Made by a program: the position numbers and the translations under genes. The notes under the pieces were generated by a model, which saw only the letters and a list, made by a program, of their open reading frames with translations, searched no databases and was not told where the DNA came from. From DATARH01 sp036264235 (GTDB lineage Bacteria > Pseudomonadota > Alphaproteobacteria > ATCC43930 > CGMCC-115725), in NCBI GenBank assembly GCA_036264235.1, contig DATARH010000174.1, positions 1 to 64,000 of the forward strand: a DNA stretch of 64,000 bases, in the 5' to 3' direction. Positions 51,473 to 60,615 of the stretch are shown one piece after another (the first letter of the stretch is position 1; each line of letters begins with the position of its first letter).

Positions 51473-52990
51473 TCAGACCTTGCGTTGTTTCCAGATCGGC
51501 TTGCCGCTGCCGGGTAGCCCGTATTCCGGCCATTTGCGGGTTACCGCCTCAACGATGTCGTCGGCCATCCGGATCGGCCGGCCCCAATCCCGTTTCGTTT
51601 CCGGCGGCATCTTGGTGGTCGCGTCGAGGCCGATCTTGCCGCCGAGGCCCGATTGCGGTGAGGCGAAGTCGAGGTAGTCGATCGGCGTGTTGTCGACAAG
51701 CGTCACATCGCGCACAGGATCCATGCGGGTCGAGATCGCCCACATCACATCCTTCCAGTCGCGCGCCGAGATGTCGTCGTCCACGACGACGACAATCTTG
51801 GTGTAGATGAACTGACGCAGGAAAGACCAGACGCCCATCATTACCCGCTTCGCCTGGCCGGGGTAGCTCTTGCGGATCGACACCACCGCGATCCGGTACG
51901 AGCATCCCTCGGGTGGCAACCAGAAATCGACGATTTCGGGGAACTGCTGCTGCAGCAGCGGAATGAAGACCTCGTTCAACGCTTCGCCGAGAACCGATGG
52001 CTCGTCCGGCGGGCGCCCCGTAAACGTCGACAGATAGATCGGGTCACGCCGCATTGTGATCGCCGAGATGCGGAACACCGGGAACTGTTCGACCGCATTG
52101 TAGTAACCGGTGTGATCGCCGTAAGGACCTTCGTCGCGGTAATCATCGAGCGCGACATGCCCCTCGAGCACGATCTCGGCCTCGGCCGGCACCTTGAGCG
52201 GTACCGTGCGGCAATCGACGAGGTCGAGCCGCTTCCCGCGCAGCAGCCCCGCGAATTGATACTCGGAGAGTGTGTCGGGCACCGGCGTCACCGCCGCGAT
52301 GATCGTGCCCGGATCGGCGCCGATCACCGCCGCGGCCGGCAGCGGTTCGGTCGTCGTCTCGCGCCAGCGCTGGTGATGCTGCGCGCCGCCACGATGGCGT
52401 AGCCAGCGCATCAGCGTCGTGTCGCGGCCGGTGACCTGCATCCGATAGATGCCGAGATTGAACCCGTCCTGGCGCCCCTTTCCGGGCCCCTTTGTCACCA
52501 CCAGTGGCCAAGTGATCAGCGGCGCCGGCTCATTCGGCCAGCAGGTCTGGATTGGCAGTCGCGCGAGATCGATATCGGCGCCCTCGAGCACGATCTCCTG
52601 GCACGGCGCGCTGCCGACGCTGCGCGGGCGCATCGCCATGACCGTTTTCAACAGCGGCAACATGTCGAGCGCCTCACGCCAACCGCCGGGCGGTTCCGGT
52701 TGTTTCAGAAACGCAAGGGTCTCGCCAATCTCGCGCAGCTGCTGCGGCTCGCGGTCCATGCCCCAGGCAACGCGCTCGACCGTGCCAAACAAATTCACCA
52801 GCACCGGCATGTTTGGCCGCGCCGTGTCGTGCACGACATTCTCGAACAGGACCGCCGGCCCGGACTCGGCGAGGAGCCGGGTCTGGATCTCGGTCATTTC
52901 AAGAAAGGGCGAGACTGGCGTCGCGACCCGCACCAGTCGCCCGCTCGCTTCGAGGCGGGCGATAAAGTCGCGCAGGCTCGCGTAGGGCAT
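51473..52990 (-). CDS. ubiD: UbiD family prenylated-FMN decarboxylase
   Basis: A 505-residue decarboxylase, most likely of 4-hydroxy-3-polyprenylbenzoate in ubiquinone synthesis. FMN-binding stretches NLGIYRMQVTGRDTTLMRW and RHRGGAQHHQ, and the catalytic-loop region VLEGHVALDDYRDEGPYGDHTGYYN, are clear. ubiA, which makes the expected substrate, lies 2.3 kb away on the same strand. UbiX, which makes prenyl-FMN, is not in the window. First gene of the ubiD-DUF4170-pmbA run. Confidence 0.9.
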   Translation of the reverse strand: MPYASLRDFIARLEASGRLVRVATPVSPFLEMTEIQTRLLAESGPAVLFENVVHDTARPNMPVLVNLFGTVERVAWGMDREPQQLREIGETLAFLKQPEPPGGWREALDMLPLLKTVMAMRPRSVGSAPCQEIVLEGADIDLARLPIQTCWPNEPAPLITWPLVVTKGPGKGRQDGFNLGIYRMQVTGRDTTLMRWLRHRGGAQHHQRWRETTTEPLPAAAVIGADPGTIIAAVTPVPDTLSEYQFAGLLRGKRLDLVDCRTVPLKVPAEAEIVLEGHVALDDYRDEGPYGDHTGYYNAVEQFPVFRISAITMRRDPIYLSTFTGRPPDEPSVLGEALNEVFIPLLQQQFPEIVDFWLPPEGCSYRIAVVSIRKSYPGQAKRVMMGVWSFLRQFIYTKIVVVVDDDISARDWKDVMWAISTRMDPVRDVTLVDNTPIDYLDFASPQSGLGGKIGLDATTKMPPETKRDWGRPIRMADDIVEAVTRKWPEYGLPGSGKPIWKQRKV

Positions 52991-53035
52991 GGCGGCCTTA
53001 TATCACGTCCATTCGCTCCGGCATGGAGGGCAGCG

Positions 53036-53386
53036 GTGACGCAGAGTCGGGAACTGATCGAGCGGGTCTACGCGCGGTTCAATGCGCGCGATATCAATGG
53101 CGTGCTCACGGCGGTGCACAGCGAGGTCGAGTGGGCGAACGGCTTGGAGGGCGGCCATGTCCGGGGGCACGAAGGCATTCGCGAATACTGGGAGAGGCAG
53201 TGGGCCATGATCGACCCGCATGTGGAACCGACCAGTATTTCTGTCGGGGCGGACGGCCAAATCGTCGTCGAGGTGCGTCAGACCGTCCGCGACCTGACCG
53301 GCAGATTGTTCGGCGAAGAGGTTGTCCGGCATGTTTTCCGGATCAAGGACGGGCTGATCCGGCGCTTCGACATCCGCGGCGTATAA
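53036..53386 (+). CDS. SnoaL/NTF2-like protein
   Basis: A 116-residue protein of the NTF2-like (SnoaL) fold: ELIERVYARFNARDINGVLTAVHSEVEW, then GHVRGHEGIREYWERQW and VRHVFRIKDGLIRRFDIRGV. GTG 53036 is preceded by GGAGGG 5 bases upstream; the frame is open further upstream, but through the ubiD promoter side. Such domains bind small hydrophobic ligands or act as isomerases; no specific activity can be assigned. Divergent from ubiD. Confidence 0.78.
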   Translation: MTQSRELIERVYARFNARDINGVLTAVHSEVEWANGLEGGHVRGHEGIREYWERQWAMIDPHVEPTSISVGADGQIVVEVRQTVRDLTGRLFGEEVVRHVFRIKDGLIRRFDIRGV

Positions 53387-53403
53387 TCATCGCGGCCGGC
53401 CAT

Positions 53404-54582
53404 TCAATCTCCGGCGACCGCCGCCGTGGTAGAGACCGGCCGGAGCAGCCACAGCGACGCGAAGGCGGCGAGGTTGAGGCCGACCGTCAACAGCACTGCG
53501 GTAACGCCGACCCGGTCGAGCAGCAGTCCGAACAGGAACGGTGCCGCCGATACCGCCAGCCGCGCCGGCACCGACAGGAGGCCATTGCGCAGCCCGTAAC
53601 CCGCCGGCCCGAAGATAGCCAGCGGCAGGGTGCCGCGTGCGATCGTGATCATGCCGTTGCCGGCGCCATAGGCGAGCGCGAACGGCATAATCGCGGCCGG
53701 ACCGAACGCTGCCAGCAATAGAGCCCCCGTCGGATGCAGGATCACCGCGATCCGCGCCGACCACACCGGATGCAGCGCGCGCATCAGCGCGAACTCGCAA
53801 ATCCGCGCCGCGACCTGCGCCGGTCCGACCAGCGTGCCGGCGATAATTGCGGCGCTCTCGGTGGCGCCGGCGGTCTCCAGGAAGCGCAGCAGATGCGCCT
53901 GCAGGGCGCCGGTTACGAACGCGGTTGCGGCGAAATAGAAAGCAAGGATTGGCATCGCGCCGCGCGGCGGCTCGGAGCCCTCGGTTGCGCCGGTGCGCGA
54001 CTGGGCGGCCGCCAGGGGTGGCGCCGGCGGGATCACCAGCCAATTCAGCGGCAGGCACACGACCAGGTTGACGCCGGCCCAGATCAGGCAGGCGTCGCGC
54101 CAGCCGAAGGTATGCTCGAACCAGGCCGAGGCCGGCCATCCGACGGTGCTGGCGAAGCCAGCGATCAGGGTGATCCCGGTGATCGCGGCGCGCGCGTCGC
54201 GGCCGTACAGCCGGGTCAGTGTCGCGAACGCCGGATCGTAGAGCCCCATCGCCATGCCGATCCCGAGCACCAGCCAGGCGATGGTCAGTCCGGCGATGCC
54301 CTGTGCCAGCCCGAGCAGCGCCAGCCCGGCGGCGATGATCAGGCTTGAGGCGGTCAGCACGGCGCGGCCGCCATGTCGGTCGATCAGGACGCCGATGTAC
54401 GGTGCGGTCGCGGCGCCGAGTAGCAGCGCCACCGAGAACACGCCGAAGAAGACGCTCGTCGATAGCCCGAGCCCCGCCGCGATCGGTCCGCCGAGCACAG
54501 CCGGCAGGTAGTAGCTCGAGCCCCAGGCCAGCGTCTGGGTCGAGCCGAGCACGGCGACGACCAGGGTCTTGTTCGGCGTCAT
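53404..54582 (-). CDS. Major facilitator superfamily transporter
   Basis: A 392-residue MFS protein with about 12 helices, starting VVAVLGSTQTLAWGSSYYLPAVL. The TM2-3 motif is GVLIDRHGGRAVLTASSLI. AWLVLGIGMAMGLYDPAF and a Pro/Ala-rich central loop follow. The second half is weaker in charged motifs. Substrate unknown. ATG 54582; a different overlapping frame on the same strand is longer but has no membrane pattern. Ends 17 bases from the convergent NTF2-like gene. Confidence 0.87.
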   Translation of the reverse strand: MTPNKTLVVAVLGSTQTLAWGSSYYLPAVLGGPIAAGLGLSTSVFFGVFSVALLLGAATAPYIGVLIDRHGGRAVLTASSLIIAAGLALLGLAQGIAGLTIAWLVLGIGMAMGLYDPAFATLTRLYGRDARAAITGITLIAGFASTVGWPASAWFEHTFGWRDACLIWAGVNLVVCLPLNWLVIPPAPPLAAAQSRTGATEGSEPPRGAMPILAFYFAATAFVTGALQAHLLRFLETAGATESAAIIAGTLVGPAQVAARICEFALMRALHPVWSARIAVILHPTGALLLAAFGPAAIMPFALAYGAGNGMITIARGTLPLAIFGPAGYGLRNGLLSVPARLAVSAAPFLFGLLLDRVGVTAVLLTVGLNLAAFASLWLLRPVSTTAAVAGD

Positions 54583-54658
54583 TGTTACGATTGAATGACA
54601 GGAGTCGCCACGTCACGCCACCGCTTCGCGCGGTCGTTCCGGCGAGCCCCACCGGGCC

Positions 54659-55306
54659 TCATTCCGACAGCACTTGCCACACGACGCCGTCGCGTGAGTC
54701 GCGGTCTTCGAGTTCCCGGCTGGTCGGCACCTGACACCTTGCCAGCTCACGCAGTCCATGCGTCGGCAAATAGCTGCGAAGTGGGTCGCCGAGCAAGACA
54801 AGGCTGCCGCACCGTGCCAGGCCTCGCAGCCAACGCATTGCCCGGTCGGTCATCGGCTGCTCGTAGCAGATATCGCCCGCCGTCACGACCTGCCAAGACC
54901 CCGGCTCCATGTCGAGCAGATCGGCGGTGATGACCGAGATTTCGGTTCCATTCAGCGCCGCATTGGCGACAATGGCGGCGGCGCAGAAGGGGTCGGTATC
55001 GACGGCGGTGACGCGGGCTGCACCCGCCTTTGCCGCGGCGATCGCGACGAGCCCCGACCCCGATCCGAAATCGAGAACCTCGCGGCCGGCGACACTCTCC
55101 GGCCGGTCGAGCAGATAACGCGCCAGCGCCTGCCCGCCGGCCCAGGCAAAGGCCCAGAACGGCGGCGGCACCGCTCCGCGCGCCAGCGTCTCCTCGGTCG
55201 CTTGCCAAATCGGCGTTATCTCCGTCGCGAGGTGCAGCCGGATTTCCGGCACCAGCGGCGGGGCTTCGATTGCCGTGTTGTCGCGCACGAAGCTGGCAGG
55301 GTCCAC
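54659..55306 (-). CDS. Class I methyltransferase (ETF-beta lysine methyltransferase-like)
   Basis: A 215-residue seven-strand methyltransferase. PPFWAFAWAGGQALARYLLD precedes the SAM loop VLDFGSGSGLVAIAAAKAGA, then VTAVDTDPFC and TAGDICYEQPM. This order resembles ETFBKMT-type protein lysine methyltransferases. GTG 55306, 5 bases after the ubiA stop, is taken as start; GTG 55288 is an alternative. Coupled downstream of ubiA. The protein target is inferred from family resemblance only. Confidence 0.75.
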   Translation of the reverse strand: MDPASFVRDNTAIEAPPLVPEIRLHLATEITPIWQATEETLARGAVPPPFWAFAWAGGQALARYLLDRPESVAGREVLDFGSGSGLVAIAAAKAGAARVTAVDTDPFCAAAIVANAALNGTEISVITADLLDMEPGSWQVVTAGDICYEQPMTDRAMRWLRGLARCGSLVLLGDPLRSYLPTHGLRELARCQVPTSRELEDRDSRDGVVWQVLSE

Positions 55307-55311
55307 GCCGC

Positions 55312-56238
55312 TCAGCGGAAATGGCCGGCGACGATACCGGCCAGCATCAGCCAGCCGACGACCCGGTTCGAGCGGAATTTGGCCAGGCAATCGGTCGGAT
55401 CCTCGGTATCGACGCGGCCCGCCTGCCAGAACAGCTGCACCGCAGCCAGGGCTAGCCCGAACCGGAACCACATCCCCGAGCCGGCGGCGACACCAGCGCA
55501 GGCCCATAGCAGCACCGCGGCGCCGTAGAACGCGAACAAAAACGGCCGGGTACGTTCGCCCAGCGCCAGCGCCGACGACTTGACGCCGATCCGGGCGTCG
55601 TCCTCCTTGTCCTGATGCGCGTAGATCGTGTCATAGCCGAGCGTCCAGCAGATGCCGCCGAGATACAGCAGCACCGGCGGCCAGGCGAGCCGCCCGGTGA
55701 CCGCGGTCCAGCCGAGCAGGGCGCCCCAATTGAAATTGAGGCCGAGAAACAGCTGCGGCCAATAGGTGATCCGCTTCATGAACGGATAGGTGCCGATCAG
55801 CAGCAGCACCGCGAGCCCGACCAGGACGCTCGTCCGATTGAGGCTCAGCAGGATTGCCGCGCCGATCGCCAGCTGCGCCAGCATGAAGACCACCGCCTGT
55901 CGGACCGTCACCCGCCCGCTCGGTAGGGGTCGTGTGCGGGTGCGTGCGACCTTGCCATCGTAGTCGCGGTCGGCGATGTCGTTGAGGGTACAGCCGGCGC
56001 CGCGCATCGCCACCGCGCCGACCCCGAACAGGATCACCAGCACCGGGTCGGGCCAACCCGTTCCCGCCAGCGCGATCCCCCACCACGCCGGGAACAGCAG
56101 CAGCCAGGTGCCTATCGGCCGATCGAGCCGGGCCAGCCGCGCATAAGGCTCAGCCCAACCCGGCAGCCACCGGTCGACCCAGTCGCCGGCAAGGATGTCG
56201 GTAGCAGTGTCCGATACCGGAGCCCTGAGACCATTCAT
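55312..56238 (-). CDS. ubiA: 4-Hydroxybenzoate polyprenyltransferase
   Basis: A 308-residue membrane enzyme of about 9 helices that prenylates 4-hydroxybenzoate in ubiquinone synthesis. First Asp-rich motif NDIADRDYDGKVART with RTRPLPSG; second YDTIYAHQDKEDD. LFPAWWGIALA is also typical of UbiA and separates it from heme-O synthase CtaB. It is divergent from rsmE by 41 bases. ubiD is nearby on the same strand. Confidence 0.93.
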   Translation of the reverse strand: MNGLRAPVSDTATDILAGDWVDRWLPGWAEPYARLARLDRPIGTWLLLFPAWWGIALAGTGWPDPVLVILFGVGAVAMRGAGCTLNDIADRDYDGKVARTRTRPLPSGRVTVRQAVVFMLAQLAIGAAILLSLNRTSVLVGLAVLLLIGTYPFMKRITYWPQLFLGLNFNWGALLGWTAVTGRLAWPPVLLYLGGICWTLGYDTIYAHQDKEDDARIGVKSSALALGERTRPFLFAFYGAAVLLWACAGVAAGSGMWFRFGLALAAVQLFWQAGRVDTEDPTDCLAKFRSNRVVGWLMLAGIVAGHFR

Positions 56239-56279
56239 TCGCTAATCTTGGGACCGAGACTCGCTGGGCTCAAGCCGCC

Positions 56280-57032
56280 ATGTCGGAACATATCGCTACC
56301 CGCCTCTATATCCCGGGCCCTTTGGAAAGCGGCGCTGACGTCCCGCTCGGCGGTGCGCAGGCCCACCGCTTGCGCAATGTGCTACGGCTTGGTGCCGGCG
56401 CCGCGGTCGCCGCCTTCAACGAGCGCGACGGCGAGTGGTATTGCAGCATCGCCGAACTCGGCCGCAACGCCGGTGCGCTCGCGGTCGGCGACCGTTTGCG
56501 GCCACCCGAGCTTGAAACGGATTTGTGGCTGATCTTCGCGCCGGTAAAGCGTGCCCGGCTTGACTGGCTAGTCGAGAAGGCGACCGAACTCGGCTGCTCG
56601 GCGCTGCTGCCGGTCTGGACCGCGCGCACCCAGACGGAACGGGTCAATCTGGAGCGTTTGGCAGCGCTTGCGGTGGCCGCCGCCGAACAATCCGAACGGC
56701 TGTCGGTGCCGGAGATCCGCGCGCCGGAACGGCTCGATCGGATGCTCGCCGCCTGGCCGGCCGAGCGGCCGCTGCTCGTCTGCGACGAAACCGGTGGCGG
56801 CCGGCCGATCGCCGAACCATTGGCCGCGCTCGACGGTAACTGTGCGGCCGCGCTCCTGATCGGGCCGGAGGGTGGGTTTGATGCGACGGAACTTGACGCT
56901 CTCCGCAAACTCCCCAATGTAACCCGCGTCGGGCTCGGCCCGAGGGTGTTGCGCGCCGAGACTGCTGCCCTTGCCGCTGTCGCGGTATTCCAGGCGCTTG
57001 TCGGGGATTGGCGCCGCGCTCGGCCGCGGTAA
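56280..57032 (+). CDS. rsmE: 16S rRNA m3U1498 methyltransferase RsmE
   Basis: A 250-residue SPOUT-family methyltransferase acting on U1498 of 16S rRNA. N-terminal PUA-like part with GGAQAHRLRNVLRLGAG. SAM knot motifs are KATELGC-like EKATELGCSALLPV, ERTQTERV-like ARTQTERVNLERL, LLIGPEGGFDATELDAL and GLGPRVLRAETAALAA. All are conserved. gshA starts 46 bases downstream, so the two may share a transcript. Confidence 0.94.
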   Translation: MSEHIATRLYIPGPLESGADVPLGGAQAHRLRNVLRLGAGAAVAAFNERDGEWYCSIAELGRNAGALAVGDRLRPPELETDLWLIFAPVKRARLDWLVEKATELGCSALLPVWTARTQTERVNLERLAALAVAAAEQSERLSVPEIRAPERLDRMLAAWPAERPLLVCDETGGGRPIAEPLAALDGNCAAALLIGPEGGFDATELDALRKLPNVTRVGLGPRVLRAETAALAAVAVFQALVGDWRRARPR

Positions 57033-57078
57033 CGCGGGTTCCTGTTGGTCTGTTACGCACTGGAGTCCCGAGTCCCGC

Positions 57079-58446
57079 ATGTCTGGTCCGTCGAGCCTGC
57101 AAGGCCCCGCGATCACCGAGAAACGGCAGCTCGTCGCCTATCACGAATCCGGCAACAAGCCGCCTGCCGAGTGGCGGGTCGGCACCGAGCACGAAAAATT
57201 CGTCTTCCGCCGCGCCGACCTGAAGCGCGTTCCGTATGAGGGGCCTGACGGCATCGGCGCTTTCCTGACCGCGATGACACGCTTTGGCTGGAAGCCAGTC
57301 GTCGAGAAGGGCAACGTCATCGCGCTCAGCAACGATGCGCGATGTTCGATCACTCTTGAACCCGGCGGGCAGTTCGAATTGAGCGGGGCGCCGCTGGAGA
57401 CCATCCACCAGACCTGCGATGAGGTCCACGAGCACCTGCGCCAAGTGCACGAGATTTGCGACGAGCTTGGTCTCGGCATGATCGGGCTCGGCTTCGACCC
57501 GCTCTCGCGGCGCGACGAGGTGCCGTGGATGCCGAAGGGCCGCTACCGGATCATGCGCGATTACATGCCCAAAAAGGGCCAGCTCGGTCTCGACATGATG
57601 CTGCGCACCTGCACCGTGCAGGCCAATCTCGACTACGGCTCAGAAGCCGACATGGTGAAGAAGTTCCAGGTCAGCCTGGCGCTGCAACCGGTCGCGGCGG
57701 CGCTATTCGCCAACTCGCCCTTTATCGAGGGCCGGCCGGTCGAGTTCCAGAGCTACCGCAGCTTCGTGTGGACCAACACGGATCCCGACCGCTGCGGCAT
57801 GCTGCCCTTCGTCTTCGAGGACGGCTTCGGCTTCGAGCGCTATGTCGACTACATGCTCGATGTGCCGATGTACTTCGTCTACCGCGACGGGCAATACATC
57901 GATGCCAGCGGCCAATCCTTCCGCGACTTCATGGCCGGCCGCCTGCCCGCCCTACCCGGAGAGGTGCCGCTGATCGGCGACTGGGCCGATCACCTGACCA
58001 CCGCCTTCCCGGAAGTCCGGCTCAAGACATACATCGAAATGCGCGGAGCCGATGGCGGGCCATGGCGGCGCCTCTGCGCCTTGCCGGCGCTGTGGGTCGG
58101 CATTCTCTATGATGGCACGGCGCTGGACGCCGCCGCCGACCTCGTAGCCGACTGGACCGAGGAGGAGCGCGACGCGATGCGCCGCGACGTGCCCAGGCTC
58201 GGCCTCGATACCCCGCACCGCAGCCGCACCCTGCGCGACGTCTCGCTCGAGATGCTCGACATCGCGCGCGAGGGACTCCACCGCCGTGCTCGGCGCAGCG
58301 CCGCCGGCGAGGACGAGACCCATTTTCTCGACAATCTGTTCTCGATCGCCGGCTCGGGCCGCACCGCGGCGGCCGAAATGGTCGAGGATTTCAACACGCG
58401 CTGGGCCGGCGACATCCGCCGGCTCTACACCGAATACGCCTACTGA
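57079..58446 (+). CDS. gshA: Glutamate-cysteine ligase, alphaproteobacterial/plant type
   Basis: A 455-residue enzyme making gamma-glutamylcysteine, the first step of glutathione synthesis. WRVGTEHEKFVF holds active-site Glu residues; SITLEPGGQFELSGAPLETIHQT and LGLGFDPLSRRDEVPWMPKGRYRIMRDYMP are signatures of this group, unlike E. coli GshA. NLDYGSEADMVKKFQVSLALQP and the C-terminal AEEMV-like AAEMVEDFNTRW follow. ATG 57079 was chosen on family length; the frame opens earlier inside rsmE. The gene is convergent with the hydrolase gene. Confidence 0.93.
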   Translation: MSGPSSLQGPAITEKRQLVAYHESGNKPPAEWRVGTEHEKFVFRRADLKRVPYEGPDGIGAFLTAMTRFGWKPVVEKGNVIALSNDARCSITLEPGGQFELSGAPLETIHQTCDEVHEHLRQVHEICDELGLGMIGLGFDPLSRRDEVPWMPKGRYRIMRDYMPKKGQLGLDMMLRTCTVQANLDYGSEADMVKKFQVSLALQPVAAALFANSPFIEGRPVEFQSYRSFVWTNTDPDRCGMLPFVFEDGFGFERYVDYMLDVPMYFVYRDGQYIDASGQSFRDFMAGRLPALPGEVPLIGDWADHLTTAFPEVRLKTYIEMRGADGGPWRRLCALPALWVGILYDGTALDAAADLVADWTEEERDAMRRDVPRLGLDTPHRSRTLRDVSLEMLDIAREGLHRRARRSAAGEDETHFLDNLFSIAGSGRTAAAEMVEDFNTRWAGDIRRLYTEYAY

Positions 58447-58455
58447 GTTCGCGAA

Positions 58456-60522
58456 TTAACCGGGGCTCGCGCCAATGTGGGTCGGCGCCGTCACTGCGAT
58501 GCCGTCGCCGAGCCGCATCACCCGCCAGCGTGCCGCGTCGGTCATCGCCTTATCGGGTGCTTCGCCCGACAGCGACATCCAACGCTCGCGATGCCACGAG
58601 GTCATTGCCGCCTCGGCGCGCAGCGTCGCGCCCGGCGCCGGTGCCGACGTACCAAGAGCCACCCACGGGACCAGCATCTCGGCGGTGATCCGCGGCTGGT
58701 CCGCCCCGAAATAAGTCGCCTCGGCGCCCGCCACGGCTTTGCAGCCCTTCGCGATCGCCTCGGCGGCGCTGCCGGCACACAGCAGCGCGCGCATTTCGGG
58801 GTAGTCGTGCAGCTTGGTCCGCGGTGGGATAAAGAACAGCGTGAAGCGGCGCGGTCCTGCCCCGGCATCGACTCCGAGTTCCAGTCGGTACGCATCCTCG
58901 AGCGGGAACTCGCCATCATAAGCGAGCAGGTCGATGTCGAAATAGTCCTGACCGATCGTCGCCAGCGCCAGACCCTTGTCGCTCCACGAAAGGTAGACCT
59001 CACCGAAATCGACGGCGCCCGGCGAGGGCGTCAACGGCGGCAACAAACTCGCCGGCTTTGGCCAGTCCGCCAGCGAGCGGTCGTCCAGTTCGATGGTGGC
59101 ATCCGGTATCGAAAACGGCACTGCGACTTTGGGCAGCGCCGGCGCCGCCGAGGCGTGGATTTGCGGCGCGAGCCGATTGGCATTGGCAAGCGCCTCGGTC
59201 AAGCGCCGGTAGGGCTGATCATTGATGTCGACTAGCCCGAAATCGTAATCCTCGCCATCCGGTCGGCCGCCTTTCGGGTGGTCGTAATACTGGAACCAGT
59301 GCGCGCCGATAATCTCCGGCACCGCCGCGAAATTCAGCGTCGCGGCGGCGGCGCCGCGGGCCCGTTCGGCCTGCGTCGCAACGGTCATCAGGTGCCCATT
59401 GTTGCGGTTGCCGCTACGGTTCTCCTGCGCGGCAAAGAACCATTCGGTGATCAGCACCGGCTTCTTGCCGGACAATTTTTCCAGACCATCGAAAAAATAC
59501 GGCGCAATCCAGCCATCGGCGCTGTCGGCGTTGTAGTTCATCGCGATCGCATCGACATGCGGCGCCATCGCTCGCACCGCGGCCGGATCGTAATAGATCG
59601 GCAGCCGATCGCCAAAATAGAGCGCGTCGGGATCGGCAGCCCGGATCGCCTTCTTCGCCAGCGTGTAGTAGCGCCGGGCGACGAGCCCAGTCCATTCGCG
59701 TACCGCGGCGATGCCGTTGCCGCCCGGCCGCATGCGGGTCATCTCGCGGCTCGCGAGCAACCCATCCCATGACCGGACATCGGCCGGCGGCAGGAAATCG
59801 GCGGCGAACCGGCTCCAGCTGCCGTCATAATGCTGGCGTAGCATCGCCACCCAACGCTGCTTGGTGAAGTTGTCGGCCGGCTTCCTCGAATAGAACACGA
59901 ACAGTGCGCCAGCCCACCAGCCGACTTCGTTGTCCGAGAAATAACCAATGCGGTAGGGAGAGCCGCGATAAGGTGCGACCAGTTCGCGCGCCAGCGCCGT
60001 CATCCGTGCCTCCATGTCGGGGGCGAACGGGTCGAACCAGTGAAATTTCGCGCGGCGGCCGAGTTCGAGGTTGATTACCTCGGGCAATTTCAGCTCGCCG
60101 GGCGGCAGCGACCACCCGCCGGCGCTGTTGAAGCCCCACTGGTCGAGCCGCTTCCGAGTGGCCTCGACCCACTCGTCGAGGCTCGGTGCGAAGGCCTTCC
60201 AGCTGTAATAGGTTTTGCCGTCGCGCTCGCGGTCGGGATAGCCGCCATCGAGAATGTTGACGCCGAGGCTGTAGAACCGGTCGCCACACGGTGTCTTCAG
60301 CCATTCGGCGCCGGATTGCCTGGCGATCGTCCAGCGGCTCGTCGGCGCATGTTCGAAATCACAGGCGACCGCGACGGCCGGGAGCAGTGTGGCGAGGCTA
60401 GCCGCAGCAGAGAGGCTGAAAACGGATCGGCGGAACAGGGAGACTAATGACGACAAGGTGCTGGATCGGCTGACTGCAGGGTTCGAAACGACCGCTGTTG
60501 GCTTTGCTCCGAGCGAGGGCAA
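58456..60522 (-). CDS. Secreted clan GH-A glycoside hydrolase (agarase-like)
   Basis: A 688-residue exported protein. The signal region is SVFSLSAAASLATLLPAVAVAC, preceded by about 31 residues, so the true start may be internal (a TTG at about codon 22). The TIM-barrel part has RLDQWGFNSAGGWS, the acid/base Glu in YFSDNEVGWW and the nucleophile Glu in PVLITEWFFAA, typical of clan GH-A. After residue ~430, a domain (IPDATIELDDRSLADWP, EVYLSWSDKGLALA) resembles a CBM9/DOMON-type binding module. Similar proteins are often called agarases, but the substrate is unproved. Confidence 0.78.
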   Translation of the reverse strand: MPSLGAKPTAVVSNPAVSRSSTLSSLVSLFRRSVFSLSAAASLATLLPAVAVACDFEHAPTSRWTIARQSGAEWLKTPCGDRFYSLGVNILDGGYPDRERDGKTYYSWKAFAPSLDEWVEATRKRLDQWGFNSAGGWSLPPGELKLPEVINLELGRRAKFHWFDPFAPDMEARMTALARELVAPYRGSPYRIGYFSDNEVGWWAGALFVFYSRKPADNFTKQRWVAMLRQHYDGSWSRFAADFLPPADVRSWDGLLASREMTRMRPGGNGIAAVREWTGLVARRYYTLAKKAIRAADPDALYFGDRLPIYYDPAAVRAMAPHVDAIAMNYNADSADGWIAPYFFDGLEKLSGKKPVLITEWFFAAQENRSGNRNNGHLMTVATQAERARGAAAATLNFAAVPEIIGAHWFQYYDHPKGGRPDGEDYDFGLVDINDQPYRRLTEALANANRLAPQIHASAAPALPKVAVPFSIPDATIELDDRSLADWPKPASLLPPLTPSPGAVDFGEVYLSWSDKGLALATIGQDYFDIDLLAYDGEFPLEDAYRLELGVDAGAGPRRFTLFFIPPRTKLHDYPEMRALLCAGSAAEAIAKGCKAVAGAEATYFGADQPRITAEMLVPWVALGTSAPAPGATLRAEAAMTSWHRERWMSLSGEAPDKAMTDAARWRVMRLGDGIAVTAPTHIGASPG

Positions 60523-60544
60523 TCTCTCAATGTCTTCAAGAGAC

Positions 60545-60590
60545 TCACCTCATGTTGAGGAGCGCCGCAGGAGGCGTCTCGAAGTACCGA
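60545..60590. repeat. Short palindromic element resembling dispersed Bradyrhizobium-type repeats
   Basis: The segment has CCTCA/TGAGG arms around TGT (60548-60560), then GAGCGCC and GGCGTCTC arms around a short loop, ending GTCTCGAA. This CCTCATG-TGAGGAGC-hairpin-GTCTCGAA layout recalls, from memory, short dispersed repeats common in Bradyrhizobium and relatives. Only this copy was noticed in the window. It lies between the hydrolase start and the tldD end. Confidence 0.45.
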
Positions 60591-60615
60591 TTTATGATGC
60601 AACTCTTTGCCGGTG

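Noticed and set aside
53387..54652. A 421-codon minus-strand frame overlapping the MFS gene
   Set aside because: The alternative frame has hydrophobic helices and MFS motifs; this one is Arg/Gly-rich without structure.
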